This document shows, piece after piece, positions 24,148-32,388 of a stretch of DNA of 64,000 nucleotides. The notes beneath the pieces are model-generated. The model did not search any database. It was not told the DNA's origin and saw only the letters and a list, made by a program, of their open reading frames with translations. This DNA comes from Pseudomonas fluorescens (lineage in GTDB: Bacteria > Pseudomonadota > Gammaproteobacteria > Pseudomonadales > Pseudomonadaceae). The position numbers were made by a program, and so were the translations under genes. Each line of letters starts with the position of its first letter. Position 1 is the stretch's first letter. Location: assembly GCF_001708445.1 (NCBI RefSeq), contig NZ_CP015637.1, positions 3,225,001 through 3,289,000 on the forward strand, given 5' to 3'.

Positions 24148-25142
24148 GCCAGGACCGCTCGCTGCAAGGGATTGCCCTGTGCGCCCTGGCCTACGCGTTC
24201 CTGGGGTTGCAGGACGCTGCGATCAAATGGCTGGTGGCTGATTATTCGGTATTCACTGTCCTGTTCTGGCGCAGCCTGGTGGTGGTCGCCGCGTGTGTGA
24301 TCGCCGGGCGCATGGGGCTGTTGCGCCGCGCCTGGTGCTCGCTCAGCCGTAGGCTGTTGATCATTCGTGGGCTGTTGTCGCTGCTTGCCTGGTTGCTGTA
24401 CTACACCGCCGCCAGGGACCTGACCCTGGCGGAAATGACCACCCTGTATTTCTCCGCGCCGATCATGGTGACCTTGCTCGCGGCGCTGATCCTCAAGGAA
24501 CGCGCCAGCCGGGGCCAGTGGGTTTCGTTGATCATCGGCTTTATCGGCGTGGTCATTGCCTGCCGCCCGAGCCACAGGGTCGACCCGCTGCCGATCGCCC
24601 TGACCCTGGCGGCGGCCCTATGCTGGGCGTTCACCTATATCCAACTGCGCCAGGTCGACCTGACCACCTCGGTGCTGGAGCAGATGCTGATCACCAATGT
24701 GGTGTTCGTGATCTGTATGGCCGTGACGTTGCCCTGGACCCATACGCCGTCACCGACGCCGGCCTGGCTGGGGATGTTGGCGGCGGGGTGTGTGGGCGGT
24801 ATCGGCCAGTTCCTGCTGTTTGCCAGTTTCCGTCGCGCCACCGCGACCTTGCTCGCGCCGTTCGAGTACACCGGGCTGGTTTGGGCGTTCCTGCTGTCGA
24901 GCCTGATCTGGGGCGCGTCGATGGACGTCTCGCTGATCATCGGCGCGGTACTGATCGCCGTCAGCGGCACCCTGGCCATGCTCAGCGCACGGCGCCCGGT
25001 GTCACAGGGCGTGGTTGGCGCCGAATGCGCCGTGACGCAACCCTTGTACCCAGCAGCGGCAGATGTGCAGCCCGTTGGCGGGGCTGAAGGTGCCGGGGTT
25101 GAGGCAGCCCTCGAGCCAGAGTCCGTCAAGCATCGCCGATAA
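24144..25142 (+). CDS. EamA/DMT-family transporter, C-terminus antisense to the TetR gene
   Basis: This inner-membrane protein has ten predicted helices and two EamA repeats (LGLQDAAIKWLVADYS in the first; AFTYIQLRQVD and TLLAPFEYTGLVWAFL in the second), a family of metabolite exporters and importers. The overlap by ATGA makes it the fifth gene of the amino-acid operon, where it may export an excess amino acid or a transamination product. EamA proteins normally end near LAMLSARR (about residue 285). Here about 47 further residues run antisense into the convergent TetR gene, a 141-base overlap. Confidence 0.88.
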   Translation: MSQDRSLQGIALCALAYAFLGLQDAAIKWLVADYSVFTVLFWRSLVVVAACVIAGRMGLLRRAWCSLSRRLLIIRGLLSLLAWLLYYTAARDLTLAEMTTLYFSAPIMVTLLAALILKERASRGQWVSLIIGFIGVVIACRPSHRVDPLPIALTLAAALCWAFTYIQLRQVDLTTSVLEQMLITNVVFVICMAVTLPWTHTPSPTPAWLGMLAAGCVGGIGQFLLFASFRRATATLLAPFEYTGLVWAFLLSSLIWGASMDVSLIIGAVLIAVSGTLAMLSARRPVSQGVVGAECAVTQPLYPAAADVQPVGGAEGAGVEAALEPESVKHRR

Positions 25143-25637
25143 ACCAATAGCGGCCAGGTGGGTGTCGTGAATCTGCAGGTTTTCGCTGCGCGCCAGATCA
25201 TCCAGCAGTCGCTGGATCAAGCTCAGGTAGGCGCGGTAGCTGTTTTCGTGGGACTGGTTTACGTGGGGTGAATGACGGATCAGGCTCCAGAACACCACCC
25301 ACACCCCGAGCAGATCGGGGTCCATGACCCGTGGCGAAAACGATGCGCTGAGAAAGGCGTCCAAGCGTGCGGCGGCGCCTTCGACCGCTTCGACTTGCGC
25401 CCACAGCGCCGTGGTCAGCTCGTTGGCCAGCTTGTGGTAGGTCTCGGCGATCAGTGCATCGATGCTGCCGAAATGATGATTGAGCAAGCCCACGGAAACC
25501 CCGGCCTGCGCCGCGATACGCCGCACCGAAATCCCGGCATGGCCGTCGCGGGCGAGGCAGGTGAGGGTGGCGGCAACCAGCAGATCGCGGCGTTCATCGG
25601 GGTCGGCACGGCGCAGTTTGGGAGGGACGACGGTCAT
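25002..25637 (-). CDS. TetR-family regulator (BetI-like)
   Basis: This 211-residue regulator has an N-terminal helix-turn-helix (ISVRRIAAQAGVSVGLLNHH) and a BetI-like C-terminal domain (WVVFWSLIRHSPHVNQSH). The ATG at 25637 follows AAAGG; an upstream in-frame start would add 11 residues. A perfect 16-base palindrome 40 bases upstream fits autorepression, and a related site stands before the aminotransferase-ABC operon at 19771, so this protein probably represses that operon and responds to its substrate. It is convergent with, and overlapped by, the EamA gene. Confidence 0.9.
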   Translation of the reverse strand: MTVVPPKLRRADPDERRDLLVAATLTCLARDGHAGISVRRIAAQAGVSVGLLNHHFGSIDALIAETYHKLANELTTALWAQVEAVEGAAARLDAFLSASFSPRVMDPDLLGVWVVFWSLIRHSPHVNQSHENSYRAYLSLIQRLLDDLARSENLQIHDTHLAAIGLSAMLDGLWLEGCLNPGTFSPANGLHICRCWVQGLRHGAFGANHAL

Positions 25638-25676
25638 GGAAAGGCCTTTGATCAAACACCGGAGTGTCAAGGTTAG

Positions 25677-25692
25677 TTGAACGGCCGTTCAA
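25677..25692. promoter_or_regulatory. Perfect TetR-type operator palindrome
   Basis: TTGAACGGCCGTTCAA is a perfect 16-base palindrome, of the form bound by BetI-like TetR regulators, placed 40 bases upstream of the TetR gene. Confidence 0.75.
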
Positions 25693-25773
25693 TCTCTACC
25701 GGTTAAATGATAAGAGGTCCCGCTAAAACTGGCTGTTGTGGTGAGCAGGCTTGTTCTGGCCAGCGGGCTTGCC

Positions 25774-25895
25774 CTAATGCCGTTCAGTTAAGGCTTTTTT
25801 GTAGGAGCGAGCTTGCTCGCGAAGAACTCACAGGCGCCGCGGCGAGCAAGCTCGCTCCTACAGAAGGCGATGTACGCTTAACTGAACGGCATTAG
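25774..25895. repeat. Composite REPIN, family A, with two different arm variants
   Basis: A 122-base palindrome is bounded by CTAATGCCGTTCAGTTAAG and its complement. The left arm has the GCTTTTTTGTAGGAGCGAG spacer and the right arm the CGTACATCGCCTTCTGTAG spacer, so it is a hybrid of the elements at 18529 and 38360. With the next two repeats it fills the 521-base gap between the TetR gene and the lipoprotein gene. Confidence 0.85.
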
Positions 25896-26018
25896 GGCTT
25901 GCCCCGCGTTGGGCTGCGAAGCAGCCCCCAACAAAGTCGCCAAGTTCTTTCTGAAAAACCGCGGTGCCTGGGGTTAGGGCCGCTTCGCGCCCCAACGCGG
26001 GGCAAGCCCGCTCGCCAC
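25894..26018. repeat. Family B inverted repeat (CCCGCGTTGGG type)
   Basis: The left arm GGCTTGCCCCGCGTTGGG and right arm CCCAACGCGGGGCAAGCCC enclose about 70 bases. Related copies stand at 38238, 38518 and 58488. Confidence 0.8.
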
Positions 26019-26092
26019 AACAAGCCCGCTCAGCACAACAAACCTGCTTGCCACAACAAACCTGCTCAGCACAACAGGCCCACTCGCCACAG
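26007..26092 (+). repeat. Tandem array of 18-base units, nearly five copies
   Basis: Units start at 26007, 26025, 26043, 26061 and 26079 (the last partial), each a variant of CCCGCTCGCCACAACAAG with the core CACAACA constant. There are no unique spacers. Confidence 0.85.
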
Positions 26093-26158
26093 GGCGGCCA
26101 GTTTGCTGTGCGACAGCGCTAAGGACCTCCCATATTTGATCAGTGTTGGCGCTGGAAA

Positions 26159-26383
26159 TCAGTCTTCCTTGCGCACCGTTGCCACATCGTCGGCCTTGAC
26201 GCGGATGTGCTTGCCGGCAATATCGGTGAACTCATAAAACCCGTCGGCGGTCTTGGTTTTTGGAATGTCCTTGGTCAAATACTGCGTGCCATTTTGCAGC
26301 GTCACTACGGTTTGCGTCGCGCAACCGGCCAATACCAGAAAAGTGAGTGCAACCAGTGGCAGACTCAAATTCTTCATGTTCAT
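26159..26383 (-). CDS. Small YgdI/YgdR-like lipoprotein
   Basis: This 74-residue protein has a lipoprotein signal ending LVLAGC (lipobox) and a short mature domain with TVVTLQNGTQYLTKDIPKTK, typical of the YgdI/YgdR SH3-like lipoprotein family. It should be anchored in the outer or inner membrane; the function of the family is unclear. Two ATGs lie six bases apart (26383 and 26377). AAGGG sits 8 bases before the second, so MKNLSLPL may be the real start. Confidence 0.86.
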   Translation of the reverse strand: MNMKNLSLPLVALTFLVLAGCATQTVVTLQNGTQYLTKDIPKTKTADGFYEFTDIAGKHIRVKADDVATVRKED

Positions 26384-26570
26384 AACCCTTACCTTAACCC
26401 TGAAAAAGTCCCGCGCCTGTGGCTGCGGGCAATAAATGGTACGCCATCAACTTCTCCATCTGATCACTTTTATGCAAAAAGTTGCGTGGGCCATTTATCT
26501 ATTACCGATTGCAACAACGCGTTTGCGACGGCACTCTGTATGCATAACCAGTATTTGATCACTGCGCGCC

Positions 26571-28220
26571 ATGGCCAATCCCCTCGACGATCCCCTGTAT
26601 TACCTGCATAACTTCCGCCAAGTGCTGGATTGGCTGGGGCATCGCTACGCCGATTTACTCGATACGGATGAACAGCATTTCATTCAGCAATTTGACAGGT
26701 TGCCCCAGGCGTCCCAAGCGTTGTTGGTGCGCATGGTGATGCGCAAGGGTGTGCATTTTCGCGCGGGCAAGCTCACCTACCAGGAGATCGGCTGCCCCCA
26801 TGCCGCTGTACGCCCCTTGCTGGAACTGGGTTGGGTCGACGACCAGTGCGCGCTGGCCTTCCACGAGTTGTTTGCGTTGCTGCAAAAAAGCGAAATGCTC
26901 GCGGTGTTCCAGGCGTGGATCGACCAGCCCAAAGGCAACAAGGCCGACTGGCTTGAACCCCTGGCGGCGCAATTCACCGAAAGCCGCAGCTTCGCCCACT
27001 GGTACCCCGAGTTGGCCGACAGGCTGTACAGCCTGACCGTGATGGACCTGTGTGACCGCCTGCGTCTGATGTTCTTCGGCAACCTGCACCAGGACTGGTC
27101 GGAATTCGTGCTGGCGGACCTGGGCATCTACACCTATGAGAAGGTCGAGTTCTGCGCCGAGTCCCGTGGTTTGCGCACGCGCGACGATGTGCTCGGTTTT
27201 CTGTTCCTGCACCAGTGCCAACAGGCATTTGAAGCCGGCGAGGCGCTGGACACGATACTGGCGCAGGTCGCCACGCTGCACACCGACAACCCTTGGCTGC
27301 AAAAGCGCCGGGCCAAATTGCTGTTCCAAGTCGGCCAGTATTGCGAACGCAATGCCGAGTTGGCCATGGCCGAGCAGATCTACCGCGCGTGTGTCTACCC
27401 CGGCGCACGCGCGCGACTGATCCGCGTGCTGGAGCGCCAGGAGGCTTATGCTCAAGCGCTGGCGCTGGCCTGCGCCGCCCAACAGGCGCCGGAAAGTGCC
27501 GCCGAACAGCAACACCTGTTGCGCGTCTTGCCGCGCCTGCAACGTAAGCTGGGGCAACCGCGATTGCCCAAGGCCAAGCCGCGCGACGTCCCGCGCCTGG
27601 ACCTGGCACTGGCCCCGCCGGAGCCCTTGATGTCGGTGGAGTACTGCGTCCAGGCGCACCTGAGCGAACCCGATGCACCCGTGCATTACGTCGAGAACGG
27701 CCTGATCAATTCACTGTTCGGCCTGTTGTGCTGGGACGCGATCTTCGCACCGTTGCCGGGGGCGTTTTTCCACCCGTTCCAGCGCGGACCGGCGGACCTG
27801 CACAGCGAGGATTTCCATTCACGGCGTGCGCCGCTGTTTGCGGCTGCCTTCGCGCAATTGCAGGATGAGCGCTACAAGGCAACCATTCGCCAGCGCTACG
27901 TGGACAAGTGGGGGATCCAGTCGCCGTTCGTGTTCTGGAACCTGCTCAGCGAGGCATTGCTCGAACAGGCCCTGGCCTGCTTACCCGCCGAACACCTGCG
28001 GCACTGGTTCGAGCGGCTGCTGCTGGATATCCGCGCCAACCGTGCGGGGATGCCGGACCTGATCCAGTTCTGGCCCGCCGAAAAAACCTACCGCATGATC
28101 GAAGTCAAAGGCCCCGGCGACCGCTTGCAAGACAACCAGCTGCGTTGGCTGGAGTTCTGTGGCCAATACCAGATGCCAGTCACGGTTTGCTACGTGCGCT
28201 GGGCGGAGCCAACCCCTTGA
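26571..28220 (+). CDS. FAN1-like structure-specific nuclease with VRR-NUC domain
   Basis: This 549-residue protein resembles bacterial FAN1, as characterised in P. aeruginosa. The C-terminal VRR-NUC domain has the catalytic set D496 (GMPDLIQFW), E511 and K513 (MIEVKGPGDR). The N-terminal and central parts (AVRPLLELGWV, repeats rich in helices) match the SAP-like and TPR-like domains of FAN1. FAN1 cuts 5' flaps in steps and can unhook DNA interstrand cross-links. The stop overlaps the start of the helicase gene as TTGA, so the two are made together and probably act together in repair. Confidence 0.9.
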   Translation: MANPLDDPLYYLHNFRQVLDWLGHRYADLLDTDEQHFIQQFDRLPQASQALLVRMVMRKGVHFRAGKLTYQEIGCPHAAVRPLLELGWVDDQCALAFHELFALLQKSEMLAVFQAWIDQPKGNKADWLEPLAAQFTESRSFAHWYPELADRLYSLTVMDLCDRLRLMFFGNLHQDWSEFVLADLGIYTYEKVEFCAESRGLRTRDDVLGFLFLHQCQQAFEAGEALDTILAQVATLHTDNPWLQKRRAKLLFQVGQYCERNAELAMAEQIYRACVYPGARARLIRVLERQEAYAQALALACAAQQAPESAAEQQHLLRVLPRLQRKLGQPRLPKAKPRDVPRLDLALAPPEPLMSVEYCVQAHLSEPDAPVHYVENGLINSLFGLLCWDAIFAPLPGAFFHPFQRGPADLHSEDFHSRRAPLFAAAFAQLQDERYKATIRQRYVDKWGIQSPFVFWNLLSEALLEQALACLPAEHLRHWFERLLLDIRANRAGMPDLIQFWPAEKTYRMIEVKGPGDRLQDNQLRWLEFCGQYQMPVTVCYVRWAEPTP

Positions 28221-30469
28221 GCTACAGCGTGGCCGTGCGGGCGCTGTGTGAGTTCACCGCCAAGGTCGGCGACCTGGACCTGCGTTTCACCCCCTCGCCC
28301 AGCGCCCAGGAAGGCATTGCCGGGCACCGCACCGTTGCCGCGCGGCGCAGTGCGCACTACCAGAGCGAAGTGGCGCTGGAGGGCGAATACCAGCAGCTCA
28401 AGGTGCGGGGCAGGGCGGACGGCTACGACCCGGACAACAACCGCCTGGAAGAGGTGAAGACCTATCGCGGCGACCTCGACGCCCAGCCCGCCAACCATCG
28501 GCAACTGCATTGGGCCCAGGCCAAAGTCTACGGCTGGTTGATGTGCCAGAAGCTCGGGTTGACGCAGATCGACCTGGCGCTGGTGTATTTCGACATCGTC
28601 GGCGAGGGTGAGACCCTGCTCAATCAACGCTTCCAGGCGGCGGACCTGGAAGCGTTCTTCAACCAGCAATGCGCGCGGTTCCTGGAGTGGGCCCATCAGG
28701 AAATGCAGCATCGCGAAGCGCGCAACCACGCCGCACACACCCTCGGGTTCCCCCATGCCGAGTTCCGCCCCGGCCAGCGAATCCTCGCAGAGTCGGTGTA
28801 CAAGGCCGTCAGCACGGGCCGCTGCCTGATGGCCCAAGCGCCCACCGGTATCGGCAAGACGGTGGGCACGATCTTTCCGCTGCTCAAGGCCCTGGCGCCG
28901 CAGCAGTTGGACAAGGTGTTTTTCCTCACCGCCAAGACCCCCGGCCGCAAACTTGCCCTGGATGCGGCCAAGGTGCTGCACGCCAGCAGCGATTTGCCCC
29001 TGCGCGTCCTTGAACTGGTCGCGCGGGACAAAGCCTGCGAACACCTGGACAAAGCCTGCCACGGCGATTCGTGCCCGCTGGCCAAGGGGTTTTACGATCG
29101 CCTGCCCGCCGCCCGTGAGGCGGCGTCAAGCGTGCGTCTGCTGGACCAGCGCAACCTGCGCGAAGTCGCCCTGGCCCACCATGTGTGTCCGTATTACCTG
29201 AGCCAGGAAATGGCGCGCTGGGCCGACCTGGTCGTGGCCGACTACAACTACTATTTCGACTTCGGCGCCATGCTGTTCGGCCTCGCCCAGCTCAACCAAT
29301 GGCGCGCGGCGGTGCTGGTGGATGAAGCCCACAACCTGGTGGAACGCGCCCGCTCGATGTACAGCGCAAGCCTCAGCCAGTTCAGCCTCCAGACCCTGCG
29401 CGACAGCGCCCCCGAGCCACTGAAGAAACCCTTGCAGCGCCTGAACCGTGAGTGGAATGCGTTGCACAAGGAACAGGTCGCACCGTACCAGGCCTATGCG
29501 ACCCGGCCCGACAAACTGCTCCAGGCCCTGAGCCTGTGCATCAGCGCCATGGGCGACTACTTCAATGACCATCCCGAATCCCTGGCGGGCGAGCTGCAAG
29601 CCTTCTACTTCGAAGCGCTGCAATTTGCCAAAGTGGCAGAGCTGTTCAACGAGCACTTTATCTTCGACATCAGCAAGCACTCGCTCGGCGGCAAACGCAG
29701 CCGCTCGACCTTGTGCCTACGCAATGTGGTGCCCGCCGAATTCATTCGGCCGCGCTTGACGGCCGCACGCAGCAGCGTGCTGTTTTCCGCCACGCTCAGC
29801 CCACGCCACTACTACGCCGACCTGCTGGGCCTGCCGGCAGACACGGCGTGGGTCGATGTGGAATCACCGTTCAAGGCCGAGCAGTTGCGGGTGCGCATTG
29901 TCGATGAAATCTCCACTCGGTTCGTGCATCGCCAAGCCTCGCTGGAACCCATCGTCGATTTGATCGCGAGCCAGTTCGCGCAACAACCGGGGAACTACCT
30001 GGCGTTTTTTTCGAGCTTTGATTACCTGCAACAAGTGGCTCAGTTACTGGCGCAACGGCACCCGGCGATTGCCCTGTGGCTGCAGGCGCGAGGCATGGCC
30101 GAAGCTGAACGCCAGGCCTTTCTCGACCAGTTCACCCAACACAGCCAAGGCATCGGGTTTGCGGTGCTGGGGGGAGCGTTTGGCGAAGGCATCGACTTGC
30201 CCGGCAGCCGTTTGATCGGCGCCTTTATTGCCACCCTGGGGCTGCCGCAGCTGAACCCGGTCAACGAGCAGATGAAGCTCAGGATGGGCGCGATTTTCGG
30301 TGCGGGTTACGACTACACCTACCTGTACCCCGGCATTCAAAAAGTCGTGCAGGCGGCGGGCAGGGTGATCCGCAGCGAACACGACCGGGGCGTGGTGATG
30401 CTGATCGATGATCGGTTTGGCCAACCCCAGGTGCGCCAGTTATTGCCGCGCTGGTGGGCGTTCGTATAG
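28217..30469 (+). CDS. PD-(D/E)XK nuclease fused to an XPD/DinG-like iron-sulfur helicase
   Basis: This 750-residue protein starts at TTG 28217 (LSYSVAVRAL, overlapping the FAN1 stop); GTG at 28229 is the alternative. Residues 1 to about 190 form a Cas4/RecB-like nuclease (H37, D68 in GRADGYD, E79 and K81 in EEVKTYRG). Then comes an XPD/DinG-type SF2 helicase: Walker A APTGIGKT, four cysteines for an Fe-S cluster (ACEHLDKACHGDSC and HHVCPYY), DEAH in VDEAHNLVERA, and motif VI VQAAGRVIRSEHD. It should unwind 5'-3' and trim DNA. Pairing with FAN1 suggests cross-link or stalled-fork repair. Confidence 0.92.
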   Translation: MSYSVAVRALCEFTAKVGDLDLRFTPSPSAQEGIAGHRTVAARRSAHYQSEVALEGEYQQLKVRGRADGYDPDNNRLEEVKTYRGDLDAQPANHRQLHWAQAKVYGWLMCQKLGLTQIDLALVYFDIVGEGETLLNQRFQAADLEAFFNQQCARFLEWAHQEMQHREARNHAAHTLGFPHAEFRPGQRILAESVYKAVSTGRCLMAQAPTGIGKTVGTIFPLLKALAPQQLDKVFFLTAKTPGRKLALDAAKVLHASSDLPLRVLELVARDKACEHLDKACHGDSCPLAKGFYDRLPAAREAASSVRLLDQRNLREVALAHHVCPYYLSQEMARWADLVVADYNYYFDFGAMLFGLAQLNQWRAAVLVDEAHNLVERARSMYSASLSQFSLQTLRDSAPEPLKKPLQRLNREWNALHKEQVAPYQAYATRPDKLLQALSLCISAMGDYFNDHPESLAGELQAFYFEALQFAKVAELFNEHFIFDISKHSLGGKRSRSTLCLRNVVPAEFIRPRLTAARSSVLFSATLSPRHYYADLLGLPADTAWVDVESPFKAEQLRVRIVDEISTRFVHRQASLEPIVDLIASQFAQQPGNYLAFFSSFDYLQQVAQLLAQRHPAIALWLQARGMAEAERQAFLDQFTQHSQGIGFAVLGGAFGEGIDLPGSRLIGAFIATLGLPQLNPVNEQMKLRMGAIFGAGYDYTYLYPGIQKVVQAAGRVIRSEHDRGVVMLIDDRFGQPQVRQLLPRWWAFV

Positions 30470-30608
30470 GACGGCGGTCTCTACCCCGCTCAGAGGATAG
30501 AGACGCGCGCCCGCATAACTGACCGACGCGTCCGGGACAGGATCCTTGCCCCAGAGCCAGGGGAATGTACCGTCAGTTGAACCGCCGACCGCACCGATTG
30601 ACCGTCAT

Positions 30609-32120
30609 TCAACTGATGGTCAACACCCGCCGAAGGGATTCGTTCAGGTTCACCGCGCGTGCGCGGGTGAACCCCGTCGCCAATATCACGTAATAAAACT
30701 CAGGACGGTAGCCTTTGAATTGCTGCAACTGCTCGCGGTAAATCAGGCGTTTGACGGGAGCGCCCGCAGGCCAGGAGAGCCCGACCTCTTTTGTTTCGAT
30801 ATGCAGGATCACATCGTTCAATGACCGCACATAACGCAAGATCACGGCAATCTGGTCGGTCGCCTGGCGCCACGCATAATAGGGGATGGACACAATCACA
30901 TGCGCCGGGTCATCCGCGATGTGATCGTTGGGGTAGCCCTCTACGGAGGGCGCTTCCAGCCGGGCAATGTACCCGCGGACTTCGGCGGTGTTTTTCTTGG
31001 AGTAGACCTCGAAAGGGGGGACGGACTTCCTCAAGACAAAACTGACTTCTATGTGGCCCTCGGCGGCGGCGCGCACGTCAACGTAATCGATGAAGGTCGA
31101 ATGCACTCGTCCGGGCCTGGTGATAGGGACAAACTTGTGGATGACCTTCACCCCACCTTTGGGAGGATAGATACGAATCATGACATCGTATATTTCATCT
31201 TTCAGGCCGACATTGGCCGGGGTGTGCATTTGCAGCTCCACCGGTTTTTCATCCACCAGTTCCAAATCGATATAGCCAACTGGGCCAGCGTCTGAAAAAA
31301 CCGGACCATCAGGTGCATTCGCGTCCAGGTCGACCGACACGCGAATGGTGGCTGACCCTGGTGTAGAAATGTTGCCCACCAGGTCAATGACCTCAAGCCA
31401 CACAGCCATATTGGGACTGTCGCCGGCGTCGACAAGGTGCTGGTAGGTCACATCGATCACGGTCGGCTGGAGGGGGCCAGCCGCTGTCTGGCTGATGATG
31501 ACGTTCCCCCAGTGGAGAATGACGGTGTCCTTCGGGTGGTGATTAGGGTAGGGCTGAAGAGTGACCACCACCCCTTTCGTGGCGTTCCCTGGCACGATCA
31601 CTTTCTCGGACAGACTGACCTTCAGCTCTGAGTGCCCCGGTTCGACTTGATTGTTGTCATCGCCGGCCGGGAGGTCGGTCTTGACCAATGTCAGCAGCGG
31701 ATAGGACATATCGTAGTCGGCGCCACCCTTATAGTGAACGAGGTAGACCAGGGCATATCGACCGTCCGGCAGGTCTTTTTGCTGGGCGGCAAAGAAGTAA
31801 CTGTTACGGGTTTCCTCGCCGGGCTCCAGGATCTTTGTACCCAGGATCACCACATTCGTTTCGCCGATCAGATAGCCCACGGTGATGACATCCCCGGGAC
31901 TCGCGATCCAATTGCGTTGCACCTCGAGGGTCAGGCCGGACTCAAACAACCATGCTGCGATGCCTGCGTCCTCGCCATCGACGTGATCGACCATGCCGGG
32001 GACGTAGAGTCGATCCAGATGCTTCGGGTTGTCCTTTTTTTCCAGCGTCAGGGTGTTGTTTTCAGTCGCACTTGGCGCTTCTTCGAGTGCGGCTGCAGGC
32101 TGAGTCTTCTTGGTGGGCAT
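30609..32120 (-). CDS. Large hypothetical protein with Ig-like beta repeats (503 residues)
   Basis: No family is recognised with confidence. The sequence is almost wholly beta-strand in character, with no signal peptide or membrane helix. About every 100 residues it shows a strand pattern such as TVILHWGNVIISQ, also seen in the divergent neighbour (for example LIILAWGSQQVLH), so the two are probably paralogues built from Ig-like or cadherin-like modules. The ATG at 32120 (MPTKKTQPAAAL) follows AGGAG. The C-terminal region ends with FYYVILATGFTRARAVNLNESLRR. An adhesin-like, toxin-associated or phage-derived binding role is possible, but nothing fixes it. Confidence 0.75.
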   Translation of the reverse strand: MPTKKTQPAAALEEAPSATENNTLTLEKKDNPKHLDRLYVPGMVDHVDGEDAGIAAWLFESGLTLEVQRNWIASPGDVITVGYLIGETNVVILGTKILEPGEETRNSYFFAAQQKDLPDGRYALVYLVHYKGGADYDMSYPLLTLVKTDLPAGDDNNQVEPGHSELKVSLSEKVIVPGNATKGVVVTLQPYPNHHPKDTVILHWGNVIISQTAAGPLQPTVIDVTYQHLVDAGDSPNMAVWLEVIDLVGNISTPGSATIRVSVDLDANAPDGPVFSDAGPVGYIDLELVDEKPVELQMHTPANVGLKDEIYDVMIRIYPPKGGVKVIHKFVPITRPGRVHSTFIDYVDVRAAAEGHIEVSFVLRKSVPPFEVYSKKNTAEVRGYIARLEAPSVEGYPNDHIADDPAHVIVSIPYYAWRQATDQIAVILRYVRSLNDVILHIETKEVGLSWPAGAPVKRLIYREQLQQFKGYRPEFYYVILATGFTRARAVNLNESLRRVLTIS

Positions 32121-32207
32121 GATTGATCTCCTGATAGGCATCAGTGCACGTGATCGCACGTCAAACGGTGCGTTTGCCGTCATCAGATACCGGAATAAAT
32201 GCATGCG

Positions 32208-32322
32208 CTACTGTCAGAGTTGACAGGTAGCGACCAATGGTCCTGTCAGCGTCATGGCGGTTTTCGATGAATCGATCAGCGATCATTGACCGCCCGTCGC
32301 CACCTGTTAACTCTGACAGTAG
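32208..32322. promoter_or_regulatory. Mirrored 21-base element between two divergent genes
   Basis: A 21-base sequence at 32208-32228 recurs in inverted orientation at 32302-32322 with 20 of 21 positions identical; the core is CTGTCAGAGTT. Each copy has the same orientation relative to the gene it faces and lies 67-88 bases before that ATG, as expected of a duplicated promoter or operator element. The intervening 73 bases hold no gene. Confidence 0.62.
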
Positions 32323-32388
32323 GCAAGCCATCGCAGGGGGCGTTTGATGGAGGCAAACCACTCCCGCCCGCTTGCAAGGACTCTCACC

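Noticed and set aside
26007..26092. Tandem repeats as a possible CRISPR array
   Set aside because: The units abut each other with no unique spacers, vary internally and no cas genes are present; the Cas4-like fold nearby belongs to a repair helicase.
30477..30616. Two short inverted repeats (GTCTCTA/TAGAGAC and TCAGTTGAA/TTCAACTGA) between convergent genes
   Set aside because: The stems are short, the loops long and there is no T-run; they could form by chance.
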